DNA from: Myrica gale
Lineage: Eukaryota > Streptophyta > Magnoliopsida > Fagales > Myricaceae
DNA: 64,000 bases
Assembly: GCA_963930655.1 (NCBI GenBank)
Contig: OZ005600.1
Span: forward strand, 11,969,501 to 12,033,500
Direction: 5' to 3'
Part shown: positions 1 to 11,292 of the stretch, one piece after another
How positions within the stretch are numbered: position 1 is the first letter of the stretch
How the letters are laid out: every line of letters begins with the position of its first letter
The notes under the pieces: model-generated
Databases searched by the model: none
What the model saw: only the letters and a program-made list of their open reading frames with translations
What the model was told of the DNA's origin: nothing
Translations under genes and position numbers: made by a program

Positions 1-849
1 GTTCTTCTGTAGCACCGTTTAACTTATGTTGGTTCTAGTTGGAGTCATGTATTAAAATGATTTGCACAAAAATTAGTTATTAGCTCTGTAAACATCTTTA
101 ATTCCCCTTTTATGAAAACCTGAGAAATGTAGGATTCTTTTAGTCCTAGTTCTAATCGGTTTGGTAGGGTTCAAATAGGCTGAAAAGAGCATATACCTGT
201 TTTCTGGTAGAAAATCACCTTGCTTATCTCAAACCTTTGAGACATGGTAGTATCAGACCTATTACTTTTCACTCTTGTGTTGTCTGTTACTGGAATAGAA
301 ACGAAGAAGAAGAAAAAAATTAGTTGGTAGATTTACGACCCTGTTGAGCTGTTTGATCTTGCTTTGACATATAAGGTGAAGATTGCTGTTGTACTAGTTG
401 ACCGGTAAGAAAATGCTTTTGTAAAGAGTTGAAGAATGCTTGTTTCATAATAAGAAAATCCCATTAATCCCGGTGGAAGCCATTGGTGAAACCCAAGGCA
501 TTGAATTGTATATTTCTTTTTCCATTTGTTTGCTTAGAGAGGAACTTTGGTAACCTGATGTATCTAGTTTTTGAGACAATTTGGTACTTGTCTGGTCAAT
601 AGTGGTAGATGTTTGCTTAACCACTTCATGCTTATAATAGGGTGGTCACACGAGAATGTCTTGTTCAAAACCTATTTCTACTGGCTTCAATCCCCATTAC
701 CCACCCCTTCTGTGTGTATATGCTGTGTACATGTTTGTCATTCACAACAGATGTCTGTGTTCTTTGTGTGCCATTGAAGACCTTAACTCGGAAAGGATTT
801 CTCGTTGTCCTGATTTTATCTTGCTTTCTGATTCTATTTTTGTACACAG
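1..849 (+). other. Intron of LSM5 (continues left of the window)
   Basis: This stretch lies upstream of the first LSM5 exon seen in the window. I looked for the expected preceding exon, which encodes the Sm1 segment ending in a Tyr codon, and did not find it, so the 5' exons should lie left of position 1. The stretch ends in a clear acceptor (acacag, 844-849). No other gene or repeat was recognised. Confidence 0.6.
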
Positions 850-1293
850 TGAGATCACTGCTGAAGGGAGACGGATAACAAAGCTTGACCAGATTTTACT
901 AAATGGGAATAACATTGCCATTGTAAGTATTAAATAGTGATTTTCATTCGTCTTTAAATTAGTCCAAGGCTTAGGTTATTATTTATGCCTTGAGTCTTTT
1001 ACTTCTGTTTTGTCAAGTTTGAAGGATATATGTTCTGTATTACCGGTTCAAAATACCTGAACTTGAGCCTCTCAAACAATAAATTTGGAAGTCCCAAAAA
1101 TTTCAATCTAGACTACAAACCCAATGATTTCACATAATCTGCAAGGCATAGGTTGTTAGTTGCAACTTACTGTAACTAGAGCTAAAAGGGAGCCTCAACA
1201 CTAAAATAGGAAATTAGATCTAAACCACTGGTACTAATACGTCTTGTTTGTGGAATGCAGCTTGTCCCCGGTGGTTCCCCTGATCCAGAATGA
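850..1293 (+). CDS. LSM5: LSM5, Sm-like protein of the U6 snRNA LSm ring (last two coding exons)
   Basis: Two coding exons are visible, 850-922 and 1261-1293, joined across a GT..AG intron (gtaagt donor at 923, atgcag acceptor ending at 1260). They encode the C-terminal half of an Sm-fold protein, including EITAEGRR, TKLDQILLNGNNIAI and LVPGGSPDPE before the TGA stop. This matches my memory of plant LSM5 almost residue for residue, including the Sm2 motif (LLNGNN). LSM5 is one subunit of the heptameric LSm1-7 ring (cytoplasmic mRNA decapping) and the LSm2-8 ring (U6 snRNA binding in the nucleus). The exon begins with the last base of a Tyr codon, as expected for ..TEY|EITAEG. The N-terminal half is outside the window, so the gene is partial here only because of the window edge. 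Nothing looks damaged. Confidence 0.92.
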
Positions 1294-2498
1294 GAGTGCA
1301 GTAAACCTCTGCTTGGTTCTTGATTTTCTCAGTTTTACTGTGGTTCGGGTCAGCTAACTCCTCTGTTTTAATGAGAATTCTGTCCCGTGAAGATGCTATT
1401 TTCTCCATCACTCTGTTGTTTAGTAGTTATAATGGTTGTAGGATAATGGTTGGTGGGTTTTTCAATGGTCATGAGGTACGATGGAGTGTCTATTAGTTTC
1501 TGTTAATTTGTGTTTATCTTCATACTGTCATGATCTCACCTATTGCTCCAGATATTATGACTTGTTTAAAAGGAAATTAAACTTCATCTGCTGCTGACAA
1601 ACTTGAAAGGTTAATTGCGTATCGTGATACACAATATACTTAATGTGGAGTTGGGCCATGCGGTCGACAATTGCCTCATACAGTGTAACAGTATCATTGC
1701 TCTTCTCCCCTCAAATCCGGCCTACCTATCCTCGATGAATTCGCTTTTCTAGGGAACACGAGTCTTGCTACTTTCTTTGGGGACGAGATGATTTTTGCAA
1801 TGCCAATTTTTAGTGCTATTATATTGTTTTACGGGTCGGATGCATCTGTTATATGAAAGGAGAAGAGGAAATTACTTTCATCGAATGCAAGCAGCAATTT
1901 TGTTGGCAAATGATAATCGATCAATTGCAACAATATGATACAAAGGCTTCGTGCTGTTCTCTTTCTGTATGTTCAAATTGCCCGAGTGAATCCGAGATGT
2001 ACGACACTGTATCGCGTTGGGGAATTTGTGGAGTTTGATAAAGTACTCTCTGTGCTTGTTAGAAGTTTGTAGTGATGGTTCTTGTGCTAATTTCAGTCAT
2101 TTTTAATTAATAATTTTGTGATGGTTCTTGTGGATCTCTTAACTAATGTTGCTTAGCATATATAAACTGCTTTTGTTTCTTTATCTTGGTAACAATAAGT
2201 CATGAAAGATAATGTTTCCATATTCAGTTTGACCAAAATAATAAGCTAGAGTCGGGTCAGAACATAACTAAACTTTCTAATTTATCGCCCAACAAAATTC
2301 ATAATAATGTAAAAAGACTAATATATTGTACATTAGATATGTACCAAAGAATTGGGAAGCAGCTTGACTATATTCTCTACTACTGCTACAGTGCTACTCC
2401 TACTCTCATTCGATGACCATGACCAACCCTTTGACTGCATAATTTTTGCCCAATCATTTAATAGATTTGTCATTTGATGAATTGGGTAGCCGAGAATG
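1294..2498 (+). other. LSM5 3' UTR followed by intergenic DNA
   Basis: The LSM5 3' UTR begins at 1294; its end was not determined. The rest is AT-rich, with short chance ORFs such as 1853-2038 that resemble no family I know. Confidence 0.5.
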
Positions 2499-2758
2499 TT
2501 AGACTATAACCTCAGCTTCCATGCCTCCCATTAGATGACGATGTCCTTTGATCTGTTGGAAGATGGTGCTCTTGCCACTCCCATCACTTCCGTCGAAACT
2601 ATTTTGATATTGGCTGCAACTCTAAAGAAAGAGAAGGATGATGACGGTTAAAAAGAATTATGTCGTTGAGAAAGAGAAGAAAAAAAGAGGAAAAAAGTAA
2701 TGAACACTAAAAATAAAATCATACCTGAAAAGTCATTTATTTTCTTCCAATATCTCAT
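2499..2758 (-). pseudogene. Remnant of an unidentified gene: two exon-like pieces, one encoding a P-loop
   Basis: On the minus strand 2600-2499 reads as an open segment containing GSDGSGKSTIFQQIK, a Walker A-like GxxxxGKST match, then KGHRHLMGGMEAEVIV and a TAA stop. Upstream on the same strand, 2758-2725 reads MRYWKKINDFS and ends at a good donor (CAG|gtatga), and an AG acceptor precedes the second piece. The MRYWKK piece recurs at 3416-3450 (plus strand) and 10543-10585 (minus strand), as expected if a real exon was copied with its surroundings. The reading phase across the putative intron does not join cleanly, and I do not recognise the protein. The SGKSTIF-QIK stretch recalls G-alpha proteins, but that is only a local likeness. 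Confidence 0.3.
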
Positions 2759-3450
2759 CTGTAGATTGATATGATTCATTTAAAAGTAGACAATGAACTG
2801 TTTCTGTCCCAGTAAACCAGTGTGAAAAAAAAAAATCGGCTTTTGTTACTTAAATTCATGCCAATAATGTTTCTAATCGGATGGTTAAAAAGCATGAACA
2901 ATATTCACACGCAAAACACTTCGGTACTTGCAATTGATTATAAAGCACCAGTGGCTTAGTACTTTCAAGATGCAAGTTATTTATATGCTATGCTTCTCTT
3001 CATTTTTTTTTTATTTGTTTCAAAGAAATATTGCACTTATTTCTAGTCCCAGTAATGTCATATAATACTCATCGTACAAGCAAGGAAGCTTTCTGAACTT
3101 GTGCATTTCATATTTATGTAAGGGGACTTCCCCGTATATTTTGTTCATAGCAATACAAGAAATCACTAAAAAAAACATAAACATTAAAAACCTCAAAATA
3201 AAGCCCGACTGAGACAAGTGAAAGATGACTTGCAGCCCAAGGTGGGAGTACTAAACGAATGCTGCATTGCATTCGATTGTGTTTGCATGTGAATAGTGGT
3301 CATGCTTTTTAACCAAACGATTAGAAAACACTTGGTTTACTAGGACAGAAGCAATTCATTCAAATATTACCGTCTACTTTTATATGGAAGCGGCGTGCAT
3401 ATCAATCCCCACATGAGATGAGATATTGGAAGAAACTAAAAGCTTTTACC
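2725..3450. repeat. Complex inverted duplication (arms about 2725-2970 and 3235-3450)
   Basis: The left arm is recognisably the reverse complement of the right arm: the pair around 2740/3440 (cttccaatatctcatct versus agatgagatattggaag), an aaaaagcatgaacaatattc / gaatagtggtcatgcttttt pair, and an inverted match around tagtactttcaag / gtactaaacg. The centre (about 2960-3120) contains a piece that also occurs in intron 3 of the downstream Dim1-like gene (about 4755-5060; shared words include catacaagcaagga and gaacttgtgcattt). A third copy of the arm, in one orientation only, is at 10540-11060. I saw no clear target duplication or transposon end, so rearrangement is as likely as a foldback transposon. 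Confidence 0.65.
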
Positions 3451-4587
3451 TCTAGGTAGATAGGCACTCACCCAGTTGGTCCAAATGTAATGGTTGGTAT
3501 TCCTAACAAATTCCAGATATGCTCAAGCACGGATAAATGTTTGTGTTTAATGACTAAATAAATGTTTAGTTTTTTGGCCTTGTAAAAGCTAGTTGTTCTC
3601 TTTAGGAACAATAAATTTAAGTTAAGGTGCGAAGACAAACATTTAGTGTGTCAAACATCGGATAATAATGTTGGACAATGCTACACAATCTTTTCTTTCA
3701 TGTTTACACACATGCTGCTGATAGATTTGGATCCAGGTTATATTTTTAATTATTTTTTTTTTCATGTGTACAACTTCGACAATATGAGCTCTAAAAATTT
3801 AATAATTATTGTATCTATCTTTTTTCGAATTGCATCGATAATTGTAGAAGATCTTAATCCATACTTTTTTAAGAAGCCCAAAACTTCAACCTAATTTTTT
3901 CTTAACAGATGAAACTTTTTTTTTATCTTTTTTTTCACCTCCACCGTACGTGCATCCTTAATGGGGTACAAATTCAGATGTTTATAAACCTCCACATCAA
4001 AGAGTCGAAATACTATGTATTACAGATGGTTGGTAGAATAAAACAATTCTCAATGACAGATTATAGGCGACGGATTTTGTAATAGTTATTTACAGAGTAA
4101 AAGTACTTGAACGCAGAATGATTATTTTATTACAGCAGTAATTTAGACATACGTAAAGCTATCTGTTCACCAAAACTCAGACCTCATTACTTACCCAAAA
4201 AACATAAAACTCAGACCTGATTTACGCCCAATTTGATTTCTTATACAGGTAGTAACATGGATTGATGTTCTTACCCATACCACAATGTTACTTTTTAGAT
4301 TAGTTGTTCTCTTTAAGTAACTTTTGATTTGGATTAGGCCCCAAGGTTGATAGCATAGCTTTGAAAAGTTTTAAAATCAGAGAGATTAGAACTTGGTCCA
4401 TAAGAGTTATGATCTCATTAAAAAAAAGTACAATCTAATCTACCAGAATCTCACTATATATGAATATTCATATTCCTGTATATTTCTGTACATACCTCAT
4501 AAAGGAGATTTGTATTCTTTTAGATCAACGTGTGCCATATAGGACAATCTAAAAAGCTTCGTTGAGCCCTACTAAGGAGATTACCTT
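3451..4587. other. Intergenic, AT-rich; left-copy counterpart of the LINE insertion site
   Basis: No gene was recognised. Positions about 3525-3640 align with the two flanks of the LINE at 11240-11292 and 17683-17735. The word tgactaaataaatgttt at 3551-3567 corresponds to the LINE target site and is uninterrupted here. The 3' UTR of the Dim1-like gene should occupy the right end. Confidence 0.5.
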
Positions 4588-6628
4588 TTACACATCCTTG
4601 TACAACAATTGATACTTTGGTATTCGCTCCGAAGGCAGAGGACAATTTACAATCAGCTTGCCTTTCATGGCTCCCCTATAAATTGCCTGCAAGAACGTTA
4701 AAGACTAATTATCCTTGACTGCACCATACAAATATCTAGAAGCATCTGTCATATACATTATGTAAGTTATTTATATGCTATTCGGGAAACATGATCTATA
4801 TGTTGGTTGAATAACTGCACCAACTAATTCTTGTCTAAAATACAAAAGGAAGTAACTTCAATATCTTAAGAGAGTTTTATGCAAAACAGCAAAAAGGAGG
4901 AAAATACATGTTATTAAGCAAGATAGGGTTACGATGTTCCTGAGAGCACGATTTGACACTAACACGTAGTGCAGCACATTTTAGTCCAAGTAAAGTTGTA
5001 CACTATTCATCATACAAGCAAGGAACCTTCGGAACTTGTGCATTTATTGTTTATCAAAATAGGACAAAGTGAAGAACAAAATGCTAACATTATAAGTGTA
5101 ATGTTCACTGCATTACCCATCAACCCTACTGCAATGCATTTCTTGTCGCAGTATACATTTTCCCTACTGAGATACTCAGTAACGTTGTAGGCCAATGCAG
5201 CTGCCACATCAAAGATTAACTCATTATGAGGCTGCTTGCCTTTTCCACACCTGCAACAAAGTTTTTCCCACTCCTAAACTAGCACCTATAATAATACCTC
5301 AACAGAATCAACTTTTGTGCTTGAAAATTTTCAACTAGTAAATATCTAAAGCTGAAAATAAAGATTTCCCCTTTCTCTTCAGCTTAAGTAACAAAGTCTT
5401 CCACACTTCAAATCAGCACCCAAGACACCCTTGGCATTTGTTTGATCATGAATAGGATATAATCTCAAATCCACAACCTCCAGCATTTAAAGACACTGTT
5501 GTAATTGGCAGACTATAAATAAAAGAACATGGACATCCTCTCTGCTGCAAAATCTTCATTCGGAACTGATGACTCATGACTTGGTATTTTTAGACCAGCA
5601 ATTTATGATTGTTCAAGTGACACAACAGACAAGTCTCACAACAGCATAAAAATGCATAGAAATACAAATTCAAACGCCAACACTAACTATCTTCATAACA
5701 GATACCCTCAAATTCATTGTATCTGAGGAATGAGAGTCGCTCACCTCTACAACATCAATGAAATCCTGCTTCTTGTGAAATGAACCTACCCATTTGGTGT
5801 GATCTGCAGTCCTGCAAAACCAAAAAGAAAAAGAAAATTTATATTACAATCTACAACAAGTTCACTTACCCAGGGGAATAAAAACATAAATTTCCAAATT
5901 TGGTTAGCAGCATGGCTTAGTTTTCAACATGTATTCAGCCCAATTTTTGAGAGGACATGATACGATCGAATGTGTGCAGCTTATTTCGCAGTCACAACGT
6001 CATAATACCTAAACGAACTCGCATATCAGAATATAATGCGACCCGGAACACTGTCTAAACTGCATCGATTATCACTTCTGCACTAAAGAAATCTACTGCA
6101 CGAACCCCATAGGAAAGGAAATCGCAAGAAAATTGAAATCCTGACAGAAGAGATAACTTTCGCTGCAAATTAAAGCAAAGAAATATACGATAGAAATTTA
6201 AGGGGAAATAGGAAGGTACCCTGAATCCATCTTCATGTGATGAGCATTGAAGAAGAAGATAGTCGATGGTATAAAAGTAATGTCAAAGTAATTGACATAA
6301 ACTTGAATCTCCTCCGAGTCGATATCTACCAATGCTACCGTGGCAAACTTGGACACCTCCCGGGCCGATTTACAAAGCTGTATACATTTGGGGAAAAAAA
6401 CCAACATTGAATTTATCGATTAATATTTCTGGAATACATTCGAACACATAGACAGAGACAGAGAGGGGGAACGGAACAGTAAAGGGAAGTACGTACGACG
6501 TCGTCGAGTTGAAGACAGACGGTGTCTGAAGCACGGCCAAAACGGAGGACGAGGACTTTATCGATTGTGTCTCTGATGATTGTATCCACCTCTCGCTTTT
6601 TCGTCAGCGTCCTTAATAGGTAACTCAT
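4588..6628 (-). CDS. Dim1/DIB1-like thioredoxin-fold splicing protein (TXNL4B type)
   Basis: There are four coding exons on the minus strand: 6628-6497, 6377-6220, 5811-5745 and 4686-4588. They join in phase to 456 nt, giving 151 residues, the usual size for this family. The start is fixed by MSYLLRTLTKKREVD, the typical Dim1-like N-terminus, and exon 1 ends at a perfect gtacgt donor. Recognisable motifs in order are DKVLVLRFGR, CLQLDDV, KSAREVSKFATVALVDID, TFIPSTIFFFNAHHMKMDSG, DHTKWVGSF and the C-terminus PKYQLLYKDV. As usual in this family the thioredoxin fold lacks a CxxC redox centre, so the role is as a structural spliceosome partner rather than an oxidoreductase. Residues such as KSAREVSKFATVALVDID fit the TXNL4B (Dim2/DLP) branch better than the canonical U5-15kD/YLS8 branch. 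All exons look intact. The gene lies beside the duplicated block, whose right copy lacks it. Confidence 0.9.
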
Positions 6629-7099
6629 CCTCCTCTCTCTCCCTCTCCCTCTCTTTTCTTTCGTCTGCGAATCCCCTCAGTCCTCTTCTCTCCTCTTCTT
6701 CCTCTCTACCAGATTACATCCACTCTTACATTTTCCCAAATTTGGCATTAAAATACTCGTACGCCTTCCCCCTCCTCATAAATACTCGCCTAAGAAATTA
6801 TTTTACACGCTTAGGCTTAGCACTTCTTCTTCTTCTTCTTTTTTAATAAAAATATTTATCTTTTGAGGCGCCATTTTCCCTTTTACCCAAGGGTTTAGCT
6901 CTGGTGTAAATCAAGCCCTAATCTCAATATTATGTCCACTTAATTAACATTTTTAACAAGATTGTATTATCAACTTAGTAAAAAAAAGGATAAAAAATAA
7001 TTTTTTAATCCTTAAATTTTACACCGTTTTCATAATAGACCTTATGTTTTAAAACTAAAAATTACATCCCTTAAATTTTGGGCTCTTTAAAGAAAAGGT
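6629..7099 (-). promoter_or_regulatory. 5' UTR and promoter region of the Dim1-like gene
   Basis: Directly upstream of the ATG (minus strand) lies a pyrimidine-rich plus strand (ctcctctctctccctctccc around 6629-6650), that is, a GA-rich leader as is common in plant 5' UTRs. From about 6790 the sequence aligns with 17795 onward in the right duplicate, so the promoter sits at or across the duplication junction. I did not find a convincing TATA box. Confidence 0.35.
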
Positions 7100-7470
7100 C
7101 CAAAGTCCTATTTCAGCAACAAAAAAAAAACTTTAAGTAATTTTCGGCTAGAAATAAAATTTCAAAATTTTAAGTGAATATTTTGAAATTAAAAAAATTC
7201 ACAAATAACATCTAAAATTTTAAAAAAGTTAACATAAACTTCAATCTTTTTAAAAAAAAATTCAACAAAATCTTCTTTTTTATATTTTTTCACCAAACTC
7301 AAATATTTTTTTATTAAGAAATTTCATCAAATCATCTCTTAAATCCTTTTTTTTTTATAAAATCCAATAAAAATTATTTTACTAACGAATATTCTTAAAA
7401 AAATCACCAATTTTTACAAACTCCAGTCTACCTAAATATTCACTTAATTTTTTTACAAATTTTGAGGACT
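7100..7470. repeat. AT-rich dispersed repeat, copy 1
   Basis: This is an AT-rich tract with recurring words of the type caccaaactc, aaatttcatcaaatc and acaaactccagtc. Related copies lie at about 18290-18715 (its duplicate) and, in reverse orientation, at about 46745-47140. It is noncoding and possibly an old MITE; the ends are not defined. Confidence 0.5.
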
Positions 7471-7671
7471 GTTTTTTTTTTTGCAATCGAACATCACCAT
7501 AGCTTTACCATAAAAGAAGAATGGAAAGCTGAATGCAAAACCCACAACTAGTTTTATGTGCTTAAAAATTCTGTCTGTTCTCTTGGGTGGAGTATTACTT
7601 CATTTAGTGGTTTATTTTGACCTAACTGTTTATTTGCAAGTCAGTCAGACCAATAAATTTATGTTATAATC

Positions 7672-7865
7672 ATGTTTGAACCTCAAATAATTGGGGCCAA
7701 TTATTTGGGGTTAATATTAAAAAATTAATCACACAATTTTTTATTATTATAATATTTATTAAAAATCTTCTCTCTCTTCACTTTTTCACCGACTCCCATA
7801 AAATATCTTTACTTTATAATATTTCACAAACTCCAATACCCAAAATTTTTACACTCAAACATCCC
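7672..7865. mobile_element. AT-rich MITE, family M copy 1
   Basis: This insertion is absent from the right duplicate, where the flanks join near 19390. It shares the family word set cttcactttttcaccgactc, ccaatacccaaaatttttacactcaaaca and ttattataatatttattaaa with the copies at 37911-38088 and, in the opposite orientation, 19158-19345, 36353-36566, 47158-47348 and 48211-48416. No coding capacity. Confidence 0.55.
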
Positions 7866-8045
7866 TGTAACTTGTGGTAGCTCTAACACAGGCTGTCCAA
7901 TAAATTTATAGAGAGGATATGTTTACCCCCCTTGTTTGTCCTTTGAACAATGCAGCTTTATTTTATGGGAAAGATGCATTCAATTTGTGTTGAAAACTGA
8001 AGCTATAATTGCTCAGTTTAAGACCGGTTAACCAAAGGTCCTAGT

Positions 8046-8715
8046 TAGGAGTGATTAACGATAATGTAGGTGACGGTTTGGTAAAAACCGTCACCGCAAT
8101 TGACGGAATCACCTAAGTGACACCGTCACCGCACCGCTAAGGCACAATAACTGCTATTACTGGTGATGGTATTAATGGTAACCGCTTAAACCGTATAACT
8201 GTTGTGAAAAAATGACATTTTCCTTAGACTTTTTTCATTTTATTCACTGTTTTGAGCTGTTTAAATTTCTAACATAATGTCATAATAAATAATCATATCA
8301 AATGAACAAATATCGTAACATATTCAAACATAATATCATAATCATTAATAATCATAACAAATATAATAAGATGTCCAAAAGTCCAACATAACATCATATT
8401 CAAACATAAATACTAAAATCTAATAAAAGTATCCAACAATGTGACATAAACCAACTGACATATTCCAACAAAAGCTCAACAAAAGTATGTCACATAATCA
8501 ATAATCATCTTAAGTCTCAACTAGGGGTGGTTAACGGTAGTGTAGGTGACGGTTTGTCGAAAATTATCACTGTCACCACAATTGACGGAATTACATATTG
8601 GACATCGTCACCACACAGCTAAAGCACAATAACCACCCTTACCGGTTACGGTACCGGAAACGGTGACGGTTTTAGCGATTGAAACGGCCACCGCCGGTGC
8701 AAATGAACACCTCTA
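8046..8715. mobile_element. Non-autonomous hAT-type DNA transposon (670 bp)
   Basis: The ends are short inverted repeats, TAGGAGTG on the left and the complement of CACCTCTA on the right, resembling Ac-type hAT termini. The element is flanked by an 8-bp target duplication, gtcctagt at 8038-8045 and gtcctggt at 8716-8723, with one mismatch. The other copy of the segmental duplication has the uninterrupted site gtcctggt at 19584-19591, which confirms both ends. Inside, a roughly 65-bp motif (gtgacggttt..accgtcac..caattgacgga) occurs near each end in the same orientation. No transposase ORF is present. Confidence 0.85.
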
Positions 8716-8889
8716 GTCCTGGTACTGCGTGACAATTAGGAGAAGTATTGACATATATTCGGCTACCCTGTTTAGTTAAGTCCCAATGCAGAGATAATTA
8801 GATATGTGATCTGATACTTCAGATATATCATGGGTGCGGAAATGGGAATAATCCCAAAAAAAAAGGGAATTCTACTTTGATAATTTTTT

Positions 8890-9410
8890 TATAGCCCTCA
8901 GTTTTTTTAAAAATTGATATTTTTTAAATAAAACTATTGCACCTCTACTTCAATAATCTATTTATTTCTTAAATTTTTATTTATTTTTAAAAAAATTGTG
9001 TTTGGTCATTTTTCATGTGATTCTGTATTAACACCTAATGGGGCATACATTGAATATTTTCAAAAGATAAAGGACGTAAATCCGCTATTTTGATAATGAG
9101 GAATCGAGAATATTAATTTTGCTCTATAGTTATGGGATTAGCTATGACTTTTCTCTAAAAAAAAAATTTTAACCCCTCACTCATAGCCCAACTAGTCTTG
9201 GCTTGGGCAATCACTTGGTGATCTTAGGTTCAAAACTAGTCTAGGATCAAAGTCGGACTTAAACTAACACAGCGGAGTTGGGGGTGCCCCACTCGACAAG
9301 GGTTTGCAAAACAGGGGTCGGTTGTTTTTGGATGGGTTCCTAACTTCCTCGTCATCAATTTACTTTTTAGTTTTAATTTGATAGCCATCCAAGTTGGTAG
9401 TGAAGATAAA
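8890..9410. mobile_element. Extra block in the left duplicate with a possible tRNA-derived SINE
   Basis: About 520 bp present here are missing from the right duplicate (around 19745-19770). Within it, from about 9175, the word tagcccaactagtc resembles a Pol III A box, and aggttcaaaac about 45 bases later fits a B box, the order and spacing of a tRNA-derived SINE. I could not define the tail or a target duplication, so the SINE call is tentative. The remaining sequence is AT-rich with no gene. Confidence 0.3.
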
Positions 9411-9669
9411 ACCCTATGATTCTATGAATGCATGCTGAAAGAAAGCTTACGAAGATAGAAAATATACATGCAAATGTCAATAAAAAATCAAACCCTTTTC
9501 CATCTCTCAACTACCTTTGTATCCCCATAAAAAGAGTCCACCCATTCATCACCTAATGTAAATATTAATCAAACTTACTGCTAAACTTAAACCACAACTT
9601 TACATATATGATACCAGAATATCGCTGGAACTTGACATGGTGCATAATAGAAAAATACAAGAAGTGTAT

Positions 9670-9778
9670 CTATTGAGCACCCTTAGATAGAATATTGATA
9701 TCTCTGACCGCTCTACCGTTGCATAGCTCATCTAAGCAGTCACCTCTTTTTAAAATAGTTGTAGCCCCATATCTGAAC
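9670..9778 (-). pseudogene. Dead duplicate of the last thiolase (KAT2-like) exon
   Basis: On the minus strand this matches the terminal coding exon of the intact thiolase (20274-20165), including the acceptor, the LDELCNGRAVRD-like stretch, LSKGAQ and the TAG stop. It is 109 nt rather than 110, so the frame slips near its start. In the frame of the acceptor it no longer encodes the thiolase C-terminus. None of the other 13 exons is present, so this is the end fragment carried along by the segmental duplication and cannot encode an enzyme. Confidence 0.85.
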
Positions 9779-10062
9779 CTGCAGTGAGAATGCAGACTTA
9801 AATTAGTCATTGCCAAGGAAGTTGGAAGAAAGGAAACAAAGCGATATGACAAATTCTCGCCCTATTAAGTATTTTTTCACTCAACTCTTGTATTGTGCAG
9901 GAGAAAAAAACTTTCAATTATTGTAGCTACCTGCAAAAGATGACACTCCGATTTTGCCGGCAAACTTTTGGTGAGAAGTAAAATGAAAGAAGAGAAAAGT
10001 AAGATAAAAATAGAGAAAAAAATATACTCATTTATAGTTACTTTTATTGAAAATCAGAATTT

Positions 10063-10310
10063 TTTTTGGGATAAATACAAAATCATTCATTGTGATATAC
10101 TCGAAAATCGAATTAGTCCTCATGATAAAAAAAACATAAAATTAGTCTTTGTGATTTCAGAAAGGGATAAAATCAGTCCCTGATAGAGTACCAACTGTAA
10201 ATGAAAATAGAATCATAGGGACTAATTTTATGATTTTCTTATTATGAGGACTAATTCGATTTTCACATCTATCACATAGACTGATTTTGTATTTATTCTT
10301 TTTCTTTTTT
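10063..10310. mobile_element. Foldback MITE (inverted-repeat element, about 250 bp)
   Basis: The two halves are inverted copies: aaaatcgaattagtcctcat on the left and its complement atgaggactaattcgatttt on the right, with outer ends gggataaatac and gtatttattct. A partial relative lies at about 47970-48090, with the same cgaattagtcctc core. There is no coding capacity. The flanks are T-rich and I could not fix the target duplication. Confidence 0.6.
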
Positions 10311-10539
10311 ACACTTTGAGACTTTTATCTAGAACCAAAAGGTGAACCATTTTGCAACCGCCTCTATGTTTCAACTTTTATTGGTTCCTTCATAACTTTC
10401 ACAGTAGAGTATTTTGTGGAACAAATATTCTGGTGGAGGATTTTAACCTGCATTATACTTCTATCCGCAGGTTTATTAACTTTTAATACCGATTTTGGAA
10501 AAGCCAATTTTTCTTATAGTAAGCACCAAGAATAAGAAT

Positions 10540-11292
10540 CACACCTCAAAAGTCATTAAGTTTCTTCCAATATCTCATCTTAAGTGGGGATTGATCTGCA
10601 CACCGCCTCCATATCAAAGTAGGCAATAATATTTGACTATTTGAATTAATTATTCTGTCCTAATAAACCAAGGGGGGAAATGATCAGTTTTGTTGCTTAA
10701 CTTCATACCAATAATGTTTCTAATCGTATGGTTAAAAAGCATGACCAACTTATATATATATATAAAAAAAAAAACATGACCACTATTCACATGCAAAAAC
10801 ACTTTGGTACTTTCAATTGAATGCAATGCAGCATTGGTTTAGTACTCCCACCCAATCTGACACCGATTAAATTGGGCTGCAACTAATCTTTCACTCGTCT
10901 CAGTCCAGCTTTATCTAGGTTTTTAATTTTTATGTTTTTTTAAGTGATTTCTTTTATTACGCAAAAAAAAAAAGTGATTTCTTGTATTGATATGACCAAA
11001 ATATACTTTGTATTGATATGACCAAAATATACGGGGAAGTCTTTATAAATTAGGTGGGAAGAGCCACCCTACAGTACCAGAAATCAGTAAAACAACACCC
11101 GAGTCAACACACAACACCAAGACTAAAAGTCAATTATGATATAAATTCAACAGCTCATAACACCCATAAAAACTAACTCAGATATACGGCATCTAGCAGT
11201 AATGTCAAGGCTAGCAGTAGTGGCGGGAGTTACAGATATGCTTTAACTATAGCTTCCCCAAATGTTTATGTTTAATGACCAAATAAATGTTT
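10540..11292. repeat. Segmental duplication, right copy, part 1 (left of the LINE)
   Basis: From about 10540 to 11060 this matches the arms of the inverted duplication at 2725-3450. From 11240 to 11292 it matches 3525-3567 directly, and the match resumes at 17683 on the far side of the LINE. It is noncoding apart from a recurring MRYWKKLNDF exon-like piece at 10585-10543 (minus strand). A short (TA)n run lies at about 10750-10765. Confidence 0.6.

Larger units (their letters stand above)
6790..9885. repeat. Segmental duplication, left copy
   Basis: The region aligns with 17795-20385 by eye, starting at the shared ttttacacgcttaggcttag (about 6802 and 17802) and ending just past the last thiolase exon. 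Other shared anchors are agtcagaccaataa (about 7645/19380), aaatttatagagaggat (about 7900/19455), gtactgcgtgacaattagga and attcggctaccctgtttagt. The left copy carries extra blocks relative to the right one: an AT-rich MITE near 7672-7865, a hAT element at 8046-8715, and about 520 bp at 8890-9410. The region between anchors is noncoding except for the dead thiolase exon. Confidence 0.8.

Noticed and set aside
1853-2038. 61-residue ORF downstream of LSM5
   Set aside because: No similarity, no splice or promoter context; probably chance in 3' flanking DNA.
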